Assembly (NCBI GenBank): GCA_021209875.1
Contig: JAGYVD010000004.1
Span: 4,005,001-4,069,000, forward strand
Direction: 5' to 3'
Origin: Rosellinia necatrix
Lineage: Eukaryota; Ascomycota; Sordariomycetes; Xylariales; Xylariaceae
Length of the DNA: 64,000 nt
The notes under the pieces are model-generated. The model worked only from the letters and a program-made list of their open reading frames with translations, had not been told where the DNA came from and did no database searches. Position numbers and translations under genes: made by a program. Each line of letters opens with the position of its first letter. Position 1 is the first letter of the stretch. Below are positions 41,479 through 52,976 of the stretch, in pieces.

Positions 41479-44400
41479 CTTGTGTCAGTATAAACCAACC
41501 GTAGTCGGGGTTATAGGCTGCAATGGGGAAATAACTTCAGGTTGCAACCGCTATGGGTGTGATTCGAAACACTACGAAAAAAAAAAAAAGAGTTGCAATG
41601 GATGGATGCTCAGTTTTATAGGAAGGAAGAATTAAGCTATCGACCTATGTTGAAACACTGCTCATTGCTACGATGTCATTGGTATGAACCCCCCACTTGA
41701 CTAATTCACACAAGTTCTACTGGCAGATTCGGTCGCCTAAGTCAAGACCCCCCCTCCTTGCGTCATTGTGATTAGTAAGAAGCACGAGATGCAAGCCGAA
41801 AGTCTAGTCCCACACGGTCGGCTAACTCATATAACTTGTTCCTCCGGCTGACATATACGCGGATGGCAGCTTCTCGGATTGTAAGGTCATCCACCTACGA
41901 GAGAGGGGTATGATATGCTAACCCACCACTAGATCAAAGCCTCTAGCCTGCCTTGCGTAGTCCTGGTAAACTCCATCGGGTGGAATATTGCCCGCATGGA
42001 ACCACGCCGAAGGCATCGTTACATCGCAGAGGTATAATATGGAGTGCTAATCGATCATCAACTGCTCGGGTGTCGGGAGGCTCAGGCGAGGATGGGGCTT
42101 CGGTGACGCTGGTAGCGTTGGGTTTAGAACTTGAGCGATACATTGAAGCGTCATCGCATCCTCCGACGCATCGCCGTACGATCCGTTGCTCAGCGCGAGA
42201 ACCAGGCCACCTGGTCGCGTGGCATGGCAGTAGACAGGCTTGCCGACCGCGCTTCACGGTGCCGTACTCGAACAGTCGGCGACAGTGATCATCGCCATGA
42301 TGGCAGAGACAAAAATCATCTCGTGGGGTTCGCCGGCGGTGTTACATGTGCCCCTGCTTCCGTGGATTTAACAAAAGCCGCAGTGATCATAGGAAGCATA
42401 CCAGATTGTTCCGTCTGTCCTATCCTTTGGCTCATGGAATAACCTTTCCTTGGTGCGCTGCCTTGACCATGAAGATTTACGGCAATAGGGGCAGCATTGA
42501 ACACTCTAGCTATAAGGCAGAGGGTTGGTTTCCAAATGCTTCATTTGGGGTCGATCCGAGCTTGTAACATATGATCGCACATTCATTTTGATAGCCGAAG
42601 GACGTACCGCATACCGAATTCATTACGGAATGAACAGCTTCGTTTTTGATATGGGTTTAACACCAGTACGAGACTTCGAACCAGTGAGATCAATGATCAA
42701 GATAGCTCGGGAGTCTAGTTGGACAAAGCTGGAGATGGCAGGCTCTACGGGCCGTGGTTAACATTGTCCAAAGTCCCTACGTAGAGGTAGTACACGGAGG
42801 TAGGAAAGAGTTTCAGCCCCGTTACAACTCTGTTTACCTATGCCTCACCTCTCGAGGATTCGTTAAATGAAGACGGATCGGAAGGTGAGGAGTCTCCTAG
42901 CCTCGATGGTTCCTACCAACGAGGGATTATCACGCGAAGATCGAGAAGGGAGCCGGGAGTTTTCGGAGGGTAAAGGCGGCACTCGAGCTTGAATTCATCT
43001 AGGAGCGAGGAAGCTGCGGCAGGTCTATTGTGTACCCTCACGGCGAGGGTTGCGCCCGGTCGTGCGGACAGCAAGGCACCCACAGCCCCTTGGTAGGGTT
43101 TTGGCTCGCCCTCGGCGTTACAGCGCCTTCAGCTGGTGAAGCGAGCCCCCCCGTGTTGTCGCGAGCACGGCGGCTATGTGAAAGTTGGGTATGGATGCGG
43201 CAGGCCCTTTGATGCGGCCCCCGCGTCTACATTTTACTGGGCTATGAAGTGACATGAGTGCGCCGAGAAGCATGTTGATCGACAAGCCACATGTAAGCCG
43301 GATTCTCCGCCCCAGGCTACGTACCCCCTAATATCTGCTGCATGGCATAACGGCTAGGCCAAAAAAAAGGGGTATTATCATACTGTCTGAGGGGTGAATT
43401 CCTAGCCTCGGGAGGTAACCAGGTAGAATTGTGATGTTTTGTCCATCTCCTTGGTCACAACGTCCAGAGATTCTGCACCTCCCTTAGTCCAGACCCGTCT
43501 AAGCATGCTGCCATAGACCAATATAGTCCCTTGCCGGGATTGGGGGGCTGTTCCGACTCGAATGCCCCGCGCGGGGGACTTTGGTGCGGAGGGAACCCCC
43601 TGAGTCATCGCCGCTTCTCGGAGAACTGGAGAGACCCGTGCGTGGGACAGCCTCGGGGGAAGGGGAGCCCGGCATCGACCAGCTCTCTTTGTGTAGTTGA
43701 CACTGCCTCGGTTCCCTTGCGAGACACAATGCATGCTTGTGCTTCTCGTTGTAGGGCGGCAGCCGCTAGAGCGCGTCAAGCAGGGAAGTGCCATGCTCCT
43801 ACATGTCATTACATATGCCGATTCGTGGGGACTGACTTATCTAGATAGACTTTATTCTGGGCCCTGGGGCACTAGGGCGGCTCTATATCCGGGGAAGATG
43901 GAGCGGCACCGATCCTGTCGAGGCGCGCCGTCGTAGTTACTAGATCGGAGCCGGCACCCAGGGCGCCCGCCCACTACTGGAGCCAAATGACTATTAGTTC
44001 ACCGAGCGGTTAGCCGGTAGCCGAACTTGATCCTTGGAATGTTCACATGTGACTGAATATGCGATCGTAAATATTGACACCCAATAGCATTGCACATCGA
44101 ACGCAGAATTGAACGAGGACTACGTCCTGTAGCGCTTCCCTTCTCCGACTCAGACGCTACCCCGGAATTTGAGATCTCACGGCAAATCAATCTAGCACCC
44201 GACACGCCTTACTTTGTTCGATTTACTACGCGTCGATCGAGGTCCCGAGAATGGCCGGTTTATCATGTGATATTGCATTCTCCATGTAACCCGCCTGAGT
44301 CAGATCTGGTGGCTCCGATCTAGGCAATTGCGATAGCGGTTCTTCCCGAAGTATACGCAGCTGATTACTATACTGGGCTGATTCCTCGCTATGCGGTTCA

Positions 44401-45705
44401 TGTAGTACCGTAACACTGTAGCACCGTAGTATCACAGTGGTATCTTACGCGCAGTATCCCCAAACGCACGGCGGGTTGTTGTGGTTTTCGAAGGACATGG
44501 CGAATTCATTCATGTACCTCAAAGCGGCGGCGAGGGGGCCTATGGACAGAAGGGTTTTGCCGGCTATGATTTCTATAACCGGCGTTGCGGCGACGCAGCA
44601 ATGACTCTCAACAAGAGGCTCTAGCGGCCTTGGGAGGGTTAGGCGAAGGGTGTGATCAGCAGCACCGTTGTCGACGGGCTAGGTGCCGCTTCATGCAAGA
44701 TCGTATATTTAGCCGTACCACGCTCCCTGCCAAGGGACGTACCGGTAGAGCAACTGCACGGTCAATCTCAACCGATGGGATCGGTATCAAGGCCCATAGG
44801 ACAGACCGCCTGGCTGTACCACAATATACTAAACAACAGCTCCGCTGAGCGTAAGCCTTATCAGCGGGATCCTATGCCCCAATGGCTCATAGACAAGGTA
44901 TCGTCTGGGGAGAACTGAGGAGAACTAACGAGAACCCCCCCGCGCCGCCTCCGCCGTAAAAACACGGAGAGAGTAGGATCTAACCAGAAACAAGAACGTG
45001 TATCTTGAGATCTAGGCCGGAGACACTTCGGCCAAGGACTGGGCGCCTCGTTGACCGTGTTGTCGTGGGGGTCCTTATCATGATGATTTCAGGCGAGGTT
45101 GGGATGAAAGCCTTAGTGCAGCCGTACTCCGGATCACGTACCGAATCCAGTGCACCACACACACCACGACTGCGCCAATCTTGGAAGCCCATCCAAGGCA
45201 AAGACGAAACGAGCTGTCAATGCCCCGAGGAAGCCCATCATGCATGAAAGCAGGTCGCCCTGCCTACTACGCAGGCATCTGAGGCACTTACATACTTGCA
45301 CTTACCTAATTACCGGCTGCGGTGTGGATGAATGGTGACGCCGCTATCGTCAAGGGAGATAGATGGGGTGGAGTCGGATGGTGAATTTACACTACAAGAC
45401 GGAATACATACAGTACAAGTACATAGCATACCTAGGGCTGCATAAGCTCGGTATCTTGGTGAAGCAGCCGTGAAGCTACGTGCTAGGCCAGTCGGTGTTG
45501 GCGGATGTTTGAGGACGGTGGGGGCGAGGATGCTCCCGTGTTGAAGGTGCTGGACTTATCATGTAAAACTGTAAAACGGGGTTTTTTTTTTTTTTACATC
45601 TCGATTTCATGTTCAGGGGGCGGGCTTGAAGGACGTTGTCTTACGTGGTCCTTCTCTATCTAGGGATAACTATGTACAGTAACGTGTCTCAATGTTTTCG
45701 TGTTC
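41479..45705. other. gene-poor region
   Basis: More than 4 kb with no convincing gene. Base composition is balanced, not the AT-rich pattern of heavily RIP-mutated repeats. At 44497-44918 adjoining frames carry ordered-looking peptide (VLPAMISITGVAAT in one frame, then EALAALGGLGEG, then GAASCKIVYLAVPRSLPRD and PIGQTAWLYHNILN in others), suggesting an old frameshifted gene that I cannot place in a family. Confidence 0.5.
41614..41620 (-). promoter_or_regulatory. TATA box of the epimerase gene
   Basis: TATAAAA on the minus strand, 136 bases before the ATG at 41478. Confidence 0.5.
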
Positions 45706-46149
45706 TTAACAGGGGTTTTTAAGAGAGCGTACTGTAGTGTATGTACACATCAACCCCAGGGGGAAATAACTTCTTCCCCTAGCATCGTGAAGTTGAATGA
45801 GCTGCATTGCACTACGCGCCGTTGAAGTCTCGTCATTTTGACGGGGAATGCCAAGAAACCAAAAAACTTCAAGCGATCCGTCATCCCATGCGTGGAGATC
45901 CTCCCCTCTCTGTGGTGTAGAAACCCATGTCTCCGCCCATGTTTCGCCTGTGACCCACGCAACCACGGTAGAGGGCGATCGGAAGAAATCGGGGGCTTGC
46001 AGGTTGGGTCTGAACAGGGGTTCAGGGGTCACCCGCGTGTTATAGGACCCATCAATGTACAGTCCTATTGTAGCCCCATAAATCCATTGTGGGCTCAGGG
46101 CTGAAATTGGTCCTTCAATTCTAGAACCCTTCCCTCTTTCGCAGGTCAT
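45706..46149 (-). CDS. possible hypothetical protein (147 codons)
   Basis: Single open frame from an ATG at 46149 to a stop at 45706-45708, with no recognised family. The composition (Trp- and Glu-containing, e.g. WVTGETWAETWVSTPQRGE and FWFLGIPRQNDETS) is less random than other frames nearby, but no signal peptide or membrane segment and no splice evidence support it. May be a fragment of a lost gene. Confidence 0.25.
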   Translation of the reverse strand: MTCERGKGSRIEGPISALSPQWIYGATIGLYIDGSYNTRVTPEPLFRPNLQAPDFFRSPSTVVAWVTGETWAETWVSTPQRGEDLHAWDDGSLEVFWFLGIPRQNDETSTARSAMQLIQLHDARGRSYFPLGLMCTYTTVRSLKNPC

Positions 46150-46202
46150 ACTTCATACACTACTTGTAAATTGTACGAATAATGTCCGTAGGTACACTAT
46201 GT

Positions 46203-46236
46203 ACGTATGTATGTATGTATGTATGTATGTATGTAT
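46203..46236. repeat. (GTAT)n microsatellite
   Basis: About eight TATG/GTAT units. Confidence 0.95.
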
Positions 46237-47456
46237 CGTGTGCTACTGGGTCTCGCCGGGGAGGCCAGGAACCTTGTCGTAACGGGCATCCCACCACCTA
46301 TAGGCTATAGTACAAGTAGTGTGTACACTACACTGCGGGAGGATCGGACTTGTCCAAACGAGACCCAAGGGGCGAGAAACAAAGAAGAGCTGGAAACGGA
46401 TGGCACTCGGCCGTGCCGGCTCTGTCTGGACGGCGCAAAATTTTTGTGACATGGATCGGATCGGTGTCACGAGATGTTTGTCAGGGCCATAAATAGCATC
46501 CTTTCCATTCCGGACATCCCCTCGGACACGTATTGGGCGTGGGAACGGAGTTCGAAATATTAAAAAGAAATCCAGAGCCTGGAACCTGTCAACCGAGCGC
46601 GCAATCCGTTCGTATATCTACATACAAATATGCATAGTGGTGTACATGCACGTATACTTGTAGCACTAGTAGTAGTTACTCTATAACTAATTGCTCTCTT
46701 CACGCCCCGGATCCACTGCCTAACCTACCTAGTGTAGGTCTGGGTAGGTAACCATATTTGTGCTGTTTGTGGTCGTCCCGGCCTTGTTGGGGTAAACGTT
46801 CACCATTTTCCCGTTGAGCTCGGATTCAGAATTCAGAATTCGGAATCCAGTAGTTATTCAGTATTCAGTATTCAGTCCTCGCTGCCGTTCTGGACGCTGA
46901 AGAATATGACAACTCGCTTCCAACAAACTGGTAATAACTGCCCATAAATTATGGAATATAACTCCGTACCGTCAGCATACCGTCAGCATTTAGATGAAAA
47001 TTCCAACGGCCGGAGTATTATATAAGCAAAACGTTAAAAAACGTAATTCGACACCAGGGTCATGATCCGCCCTTGTCAGCCATGTAGCACATCGGGTATA
47101 TTTTCGGGGGGGTCTCCTGAGTTCCCGTATGAGTGAATGATTCAATGAATGAATGAATGACCTCTCCCTGAACGCCTCCCCCGTACTTTGATCCAATGCT
47201 TAGATGACGGCGACCCAACGTTTCTCATCTCTTCTCACCCCTTCTCATCCCTTCTTGTACCTAGCCTTGACATTGAGTAGCATCGCATTGTGCCGTGCTG
47301 TGTGTGCTGTGCTGTGCTGTACTGTTGCTGCGCTGATCGGTACCGGTGTACCAAATGGTGCACGATTGATATTCGATGTAACCCCAACGGACCGGGACTT
47401 GCATCGACCTGCATGCATGCGTCCGAACGACTACACTATATGACTACCATAGCAAC

Positions 47457-47495
47457 GTATGTATGTATGTATGTATGTATGCATGTATGTATGTA
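47457..47495. repeat. (GTAT)n microsatellite
   Basis: About nine GTAT units with one GCAT variant, followed by GTAGGTAG repeats. Confidence 0.95.
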
Positions 47496-48954
47496 GTGTA
47501 CGTAGGTATGTAGGTAGGCTTGGTAGGTTTTGCCAGAGAGTTTAAGAACCTACCTACCTACCTATCTATCTCACCTTGAGTAGGTAAGTAAGTACCTTCC
47601 TATTGGTGTGTAGGTACATGTAGATCTGGGAAAGCAAGCCATGGAACGGTGGCTAAGCCCCGTTGCATCTCGAGAGATATACAAGTACTTGTAGTTAGTG
47701 ATAGATAGATGGGTGTGGCTTTTGGGGGTATTTGGCCGCTCTCATTCACTAACCCTACCCTGATATGCTCGTACCGGTACGAGATGATTTATACACGGGG
47801 CGTGTTCCGGGGACGTACGAAGGAATTGAGACCATCCTATTGGATTGGGTTTTATTTTTTTCTTACTTTTTAGTCCCTGCAAGGATGATGGATGGAGGAC
47901 GGTGCGCCGTGACCGCTAGATAATAATACCAGTGAATGAAGGTCAATCTCTCTAGTTCCCGACGCCGGTCGCCGGTCCCAACGAAAAGTTGGGGTCTGAT
48001 GGCACTTATTAGTCAAGAGATGCTCAAGAAAGAAAGTCGGGATGACTGTGCCACGACGCAAGACGACTTTGGGCATCAATTGGAATTAAATGAAGAGGAA
48101 TTTTCGGAGATTGGAATGTTCAGACCCTCAGAGCTCGATCATTTGACAATTTCTCCAATTCCTAATTCCTTCCTAACCCCAATTTCTCCATATTGACGAG
48201 TGTCTGTTGCCATTCTGGGACTGCTGGGCTCTTGGGGTTTGGGACAGCCCCTGTTATTGCTGTTGCCACTCTTTATTGCCTCTATTGCGATTGGGCGGTG
48301 CACACGCGACACCTCTCGGTGCTAGAGGGAAAGCGGTTAACGGGGTAGGGAAGAAGAAGTACACTGGCATTGGTGCTACAGTTGCTACGGGTGCTACAGC
48401 TACTACGGGTACAGACAAGTACAGACAGTTACAGCAGCACTGTTTGTGTTGTGTTGTTGTTGCTGCTGCTGCTGTTTGCCGGCATCGTCGTTGTTCGACG
48501 ACGACGTTGTTGACGCCGTCGCCGTCGAAAGGCCTCAAGCCGAGTTGGCTTGGGATATTGGGATATTGGGATAGTTGGGATAGTTGGGAATACACGCCTC
48601 ATTATCAAAGCTTGCTTTCCTGTATTCCCCCGTTATCCACTGCCCAGCTGGTTTTTCTTTTCTTTTCCTCCAGCTGTTCGGATCGATCGTGTTTGAAGTT
48701 CTTGAAACCCCAACGAAACTGCGCAGTTATCCTTTGCCTCAGCTTACACAATTGTACCCGCCCCTTGTCGTAGGATCTAGAGATGGCGAAACTTCATCGT
48801 CTCACATCCAGGACGTCTCTTGCCAGGGTCTTCGGCCCGCTCCCTCATACTCCATCAACTGAATTATTATTTTTATTAAGAAGCCCACCTGGCATCGCTG
48901 TTGACAAGACCGGCCTGTGCAATGGAAATCTCTTTCTCATTCACAACAGCAGCA

Positions 48955-49318
48955 ACAACAACCACCACCAACACCACTATCAGCACCACTATCAGCACCA
49001 CCATCATCTAGATCCATCTCTAGGTCGCATTGCACGCTACCGCTTTTACTACCAGTCTTACCACTGCTCTCGCCAGCACTCTTGCCACCACTCTCACCAC
49101 TACTCTCACAACCACCACAGCGACTACCAGCATTCTTCCGAACCTTGTCCGTCTTATTCCGGACCTTTCTCTAGCAGCACTCTTGCCCGAAAGTGGGAAC
49201 CCCCGGCAGCGCCCATCTCCCACATCCACACCCACACCCACACCCACATCCACTCCCACTCCCTCTCCCTCTCCCACACCCACCACACCCACGCCCATAT
49301 CCACATCCACACTCGCAC
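48955..49318. repeat. CAC/CCCACA-rich low-complexity region
   Basis: AAC-ACC triplets and CACTATCAG units (48955-49012), then CACTCTCAC units (49060-49125) and CCCACA hexamers (49222-49318). On the + strand this gives His/Thr/Ser-rich sequence in the frame open to the malic enzyme. Confidence 0.8.
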
Positions 49319-49448
49319 TCTGGCCCCCCAGACTTGTCCATTGCCTGCAGCCACCGGCCAGCTTAGTGCCACTAGCCCTGGCCCCATTAGCTCGCCATTA
49401 CGTCCGCGCCCAACAGCTGGTGTCCTAGCCCGGCACCCAACACGACCA

Positions 49449-51674
49449 ATGGCGTATAATACATACAGCACAGCCAGCTCAGATATATCAACTCCTCGCT
49501 CAACATCTCCCTCCTCTGTTTTCTCCGGCCGTTCGTCTCATACTACTATTGCCAGCAAACGACTGTCCCTGTCCTTGCAGCGAAGGCAATCCGCTTTCAA
49601 CCCCATGTCCACAGTTGATATCGCTTCTATTGAACAGCGCATGAAGATGGCTTCCCTTGACGGATTAAGAGGCTACGCCCAAGACCACTATGGCGAGGTC
49701 AAGCAGTACAAGGCCACGGATTACGTGCCCCAGTCGGCCGCCGGCGGCTACCAAGTCCTCCGAGAGCCTCTATGGAATAAAGGTGTGCATCTGTTGTTAT
49801 TGAGCTCTCCCATTCTAAGCCCGTCGACCCGTGCAATCGTAGCTTCCGTGTTGTCTGTCCGTCCGATTATTAACTTGTCTCTCTCTCTCGCGTGAAGGTC
49901 TCTCTTTTACCCCGGAGGAGCGTGTATCCAAGAACCTGACCGGTTTAATACCACACGCCATGGAGAACACCGATACTCAGGTGGCGAGATGCATGAAGAT
50001 GATCCACTCGCGATCGACCCCGATTGACAAGTATCTGTACCTGTCGTCCCTCAAGAGCGACAACCTCGACCTCTTCTACCGAGTGCTCATCGACAACATC
50101 CGCGAGCTGATGCCATTGGTCTACACGCCCACCATCGGCGACGTCTGCCTGCAGTACTCCACGCTCTACAGCCGCCCGGAAGCCCTGTACATCTCCATCA
50201 AGCAGCGGAAGTCGATAAGGACCATTCTCCGGAATTGGCCCAACCCCAACCCCGAGATCTGCGTCGTGACAGACGGGTCCCGCATTCTGGGTTTGGGTGA
50301 TTTGGGTGTGAATGGAGTGGGAATTTCTGTGAGTTGTGTCCCCCTGGCCTCGACCCCGTCTAAGCTATATTGTGCGGTCGTACTGAGAAGCTAACACATG
50401 CGACACCAGATCGGAAAGCTCGCTCTATACACCGGAGCAGCTGGTATTCACCCGGACAAGACCCTTCCCATCGTGCTGGATGCCGGTACTGCCAATGAGG
50501 ACAACCTCAAGGACCCCCTCTACCTGGGTCTCCGGGCCAAGCGTCCCTCTCCCGAGGTCATGCAAGACTTCGTGGACGAGTTCATGGAAGCCGTCCGAGA
50601 TGTATTCCCTGACATGGTGGTTCAATTCGAGGATTTCGAGACAGAGAAAGCATTCAACTACCTCTCCCGTTACCGTAACGACTACAAGTGCTTCAACGAC
50701 GATGTCCAGGGAACTGGCGCCGTCGTCCTTGCAGGGTACGTTTCATTGTGGCCGACATCTCAAAAACAAGCGTGATCCACTAACATATCCTGTATAGCTA
50801 TATCGGAGGTGTAAACCTGTCTGGTGTGCCCCTTGAGGACCAGCGTCTCGTCTTCATGGGCGCCGGGTCCGCCGGTGTGGGTGTCGCTAAACAGATGGTT
50901 GAATACTACACTCGGCGCGGACTCTCGGAGCAGGCTGCTAAGGACAAGTTCTGGCTTGTTGATACCAAGGGTCTCGTCACCTGGGACCGAGGTGATAAGC
51001 TGCCAGAACATAAGAAATACTTCGCTCGTTCAGACAACAGTGGTCACCAGTTCCGCACCCTAGAGGAAGTTATCGAGTACGTCCGACCGTCGGCCCTCGT
51101 CGGACTGACGGCCACCTTCGGTGTCTTCACCGAATCTGTTGTTCGTGCTCTCAAGGCCTCCGTTGACTCGGGCGGCTCGGGCCGACGACCCATCCTCTTC
51201 CCCCTCAGCAACCCTCTCACCAAGGCTGAGTGCACATTCGAGCAAGCTGTTCAATGGACAGAAGGCACCGTCATCTTCGCCTCGGGTTCTCCCTTCTCGC
51301 CCTTTGCCGTCAAGTCGGGCGATCAGGCCGTCACGTACTGGCCCAACCAGGGCAACAACGTCTACGTGTTCCCCGGTCTTGGTCTAGGCGCCATCCTGGC
51401 CAAGGCCTCCAAGATTACCGACGAGATGGTGTACATGTCGGCCGCCTCGCTCGCAGAATCCCTGAACGCGGAAGAGATCCAGAAGGGCCTCATCTACCCT
51501 CGCATTGAGCGGGTCCGAGACGCCAGTCTCGTGGTCGCTCGTGAGGTGATGAAGGCCGCCCGCAGAGAAGGCGTCAGCATGCTCCCCGAAGAGCAGTGGA
51601 TCGAATGGGAAGAATGGGGTGACGTCGCCTTGACGAAGTACATCAAGGACAGGGTCTACGATCCTCTCAAGTAA
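49449..51674 (+). CDS. MAE1: NAD(P)-dependent malic enzyme
   Basis: Oxidative decarboxylation of malate to pyruvate and CO2. Exons 49449-49782, 49898-50328, 50410-50735 and 50798-51674 give 655 residues from MAYNTYSTASSDIS. Seen: LTGLIPHAM, the malic-enzyme signature region PLVYTPTIGDVCLQYSTLYS with the catalytic Tyr, VVTDGSRILGLGDLGVNG, metal and substrate region VQFEDFETEKAF and YKCFNDDVQGTGAVVLAG, Rossmann FMGAGSAGVGVAKQ, and ILFPLSNPLTKAECTFEQA. The first donor (GTGTGC) is weak, but the junction NKG|LSFTPEERV is what the family needs. The N-terminal 55 residues are Ser/Arg-rich; mitochondrial import is possible but not proved. The frame stays open upstream to an ATG at 48783 (MAKLHRLTSRTSLARVFG). 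Cofactor choice is not decided from sequence. Confidence 0.94.
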
Positions 51675-52976
51675 GCTGTCCACCATGCATGCATTGCGTA
51701 TCTGCGTTGCATTTGATCCGGAAGTGAACAACCAAACCCACCCAATACCCATCCATTGTGATTTGATATCATCGTCGTCGGCGTTCTTCGGTTGGAATAT
51801 CGTTACATAGGATTTCTTAATACCGCTTCAATTTCGATCATCATGATTGACTTTTATATCCCAAGGCCACCACCTGAGGAGAAAGATACTACCGGCCTAC
51901 GACAGCAACAACAAAACAACAACAAGAACACCCAAGCAGCGGAGGCATAGCCTGTCGGCTGAGATGGATGAAGATAATGGAAGACGAACGATACGAGGAG
52001 TACATATATTTATATACAGGTGGATCGGGAAAAATGTCTATAGACGGCAATAGACAAGAAGGGCTATCTAGTGCTGATGATATAAAATAAACCAATGCAT
52101 TCTTCAACTAACTCCATACTGTCATCTGTCTACCCATTATTTCCGCCCATGAGAAATATCATATGTAATGATTTGAAATGTATGGTTTCCCATCTTTCTT
52201 CAGGCTAAGGAGGTTGCGGGGAGCCATGTACTAGTTACCATGCCAGTCTTGTTCGCTCTATCCCCCCAACCGACCGATCCCGTTCAACCCCAACCCCAAC
52301 ACCAAGCTCCTTGCTCCGCTTCCCCAGATTTCCTAAAATGACCATGATGAGAAGATTTAGCCAATGGCAAAGCCATCCCACTTTAGCTCGAGGCCAAGAA
52401 CAGCCATCGCTGACGGATGTCTCCAACGATGTCGATTCACTTTCGGCGTGCCTAGGTAGGAAACTGCTCGTCGCCGCCGACGCCGACTCCGACTTAGTGA
52501 CCTCTCATATATATTTAATCTGTAAAACATGCCAATGGCGACATTAGCCGAAGCGGCTCAACCTACACCTGCAAACCCCTCCTGCTGTGTTTTACTCACC
52601 ACTTATCTAATTATGGCTTGCAACCATGGATTGCCCTCATACCCTATTTTATTTTTTCCCCTCCATTGATGCAGCGTCGCGAGTTTTTCAAATCCCGTAC
52701 TCACTGCGTACCTAGGTTAATGCCTAGCCATGAGGGTGCCGACTCCCGTCTTCGCCGAGGTATCTCAGCAACTTGCCTATATTCACGAGTGTGACCCTAT
52801 GCATACATAAAAATAAAGCTATGAAATCTGTACGTCTTACCTTAAGATATAATAATCTTTGTCGATATATCACAACATTTTGCCTCGGGAAACCCCCTTC
52901 CCCCCCCGGCCCTTAATCAGTACGGCATAGGTAAGCAAAAGCATACCAAAAGAAAAAAAGAAAGAAAAAAAAAACC
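51675..52976. other. intergenic region malic enzyme/GH28
   Basis: Malic enzyme 3' UTR and the GH28 promoter. A GTACCTAGGTT motif lies at 52708-52718 and an A/T element ATAAAAATAAAG at 52807-52818. A-rich sequence (52950-52974) directly precedes the GH28 ATG. No gene seen. Confidence 0.6.

Larger units (their letters stand above)
46150..49448. other. microsatellite-rich intergenic region and malic enzyme leader
   Basis: Holds (GTAT)n tracts at 46203-46236 and 47457-47495, an imperfect hairpin of GTAGGTAGG/CCTACCTAC at 47504-47567, and ATTCAGAATTCAG-like repeats at 46826-46875. From about 48180 the + strand becomes pyrimidine- and CAC-rich. A 222-codon frame from 48783 is open and in frame with the malic enzyme. 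Confidence 0.55.

Noticed and set aside
42650..42700. CTTCGAACCAGTGAGATC, a possible second tRNA
   Set aside because: No cloverleaf on either strand.
41479..45705. A transposon in the gene desert
   Set aside because: No reverse transcriptase, transposase or terminal repeat could be read; composition does not show AT-rich RIP.
46203..47600. (GTAT)n and GTAGGTAG repeats as a CRISPR-like or telomeric array
   Set aside because: They are plain microsatellites with no spacers, and they do not match TTAGGG.
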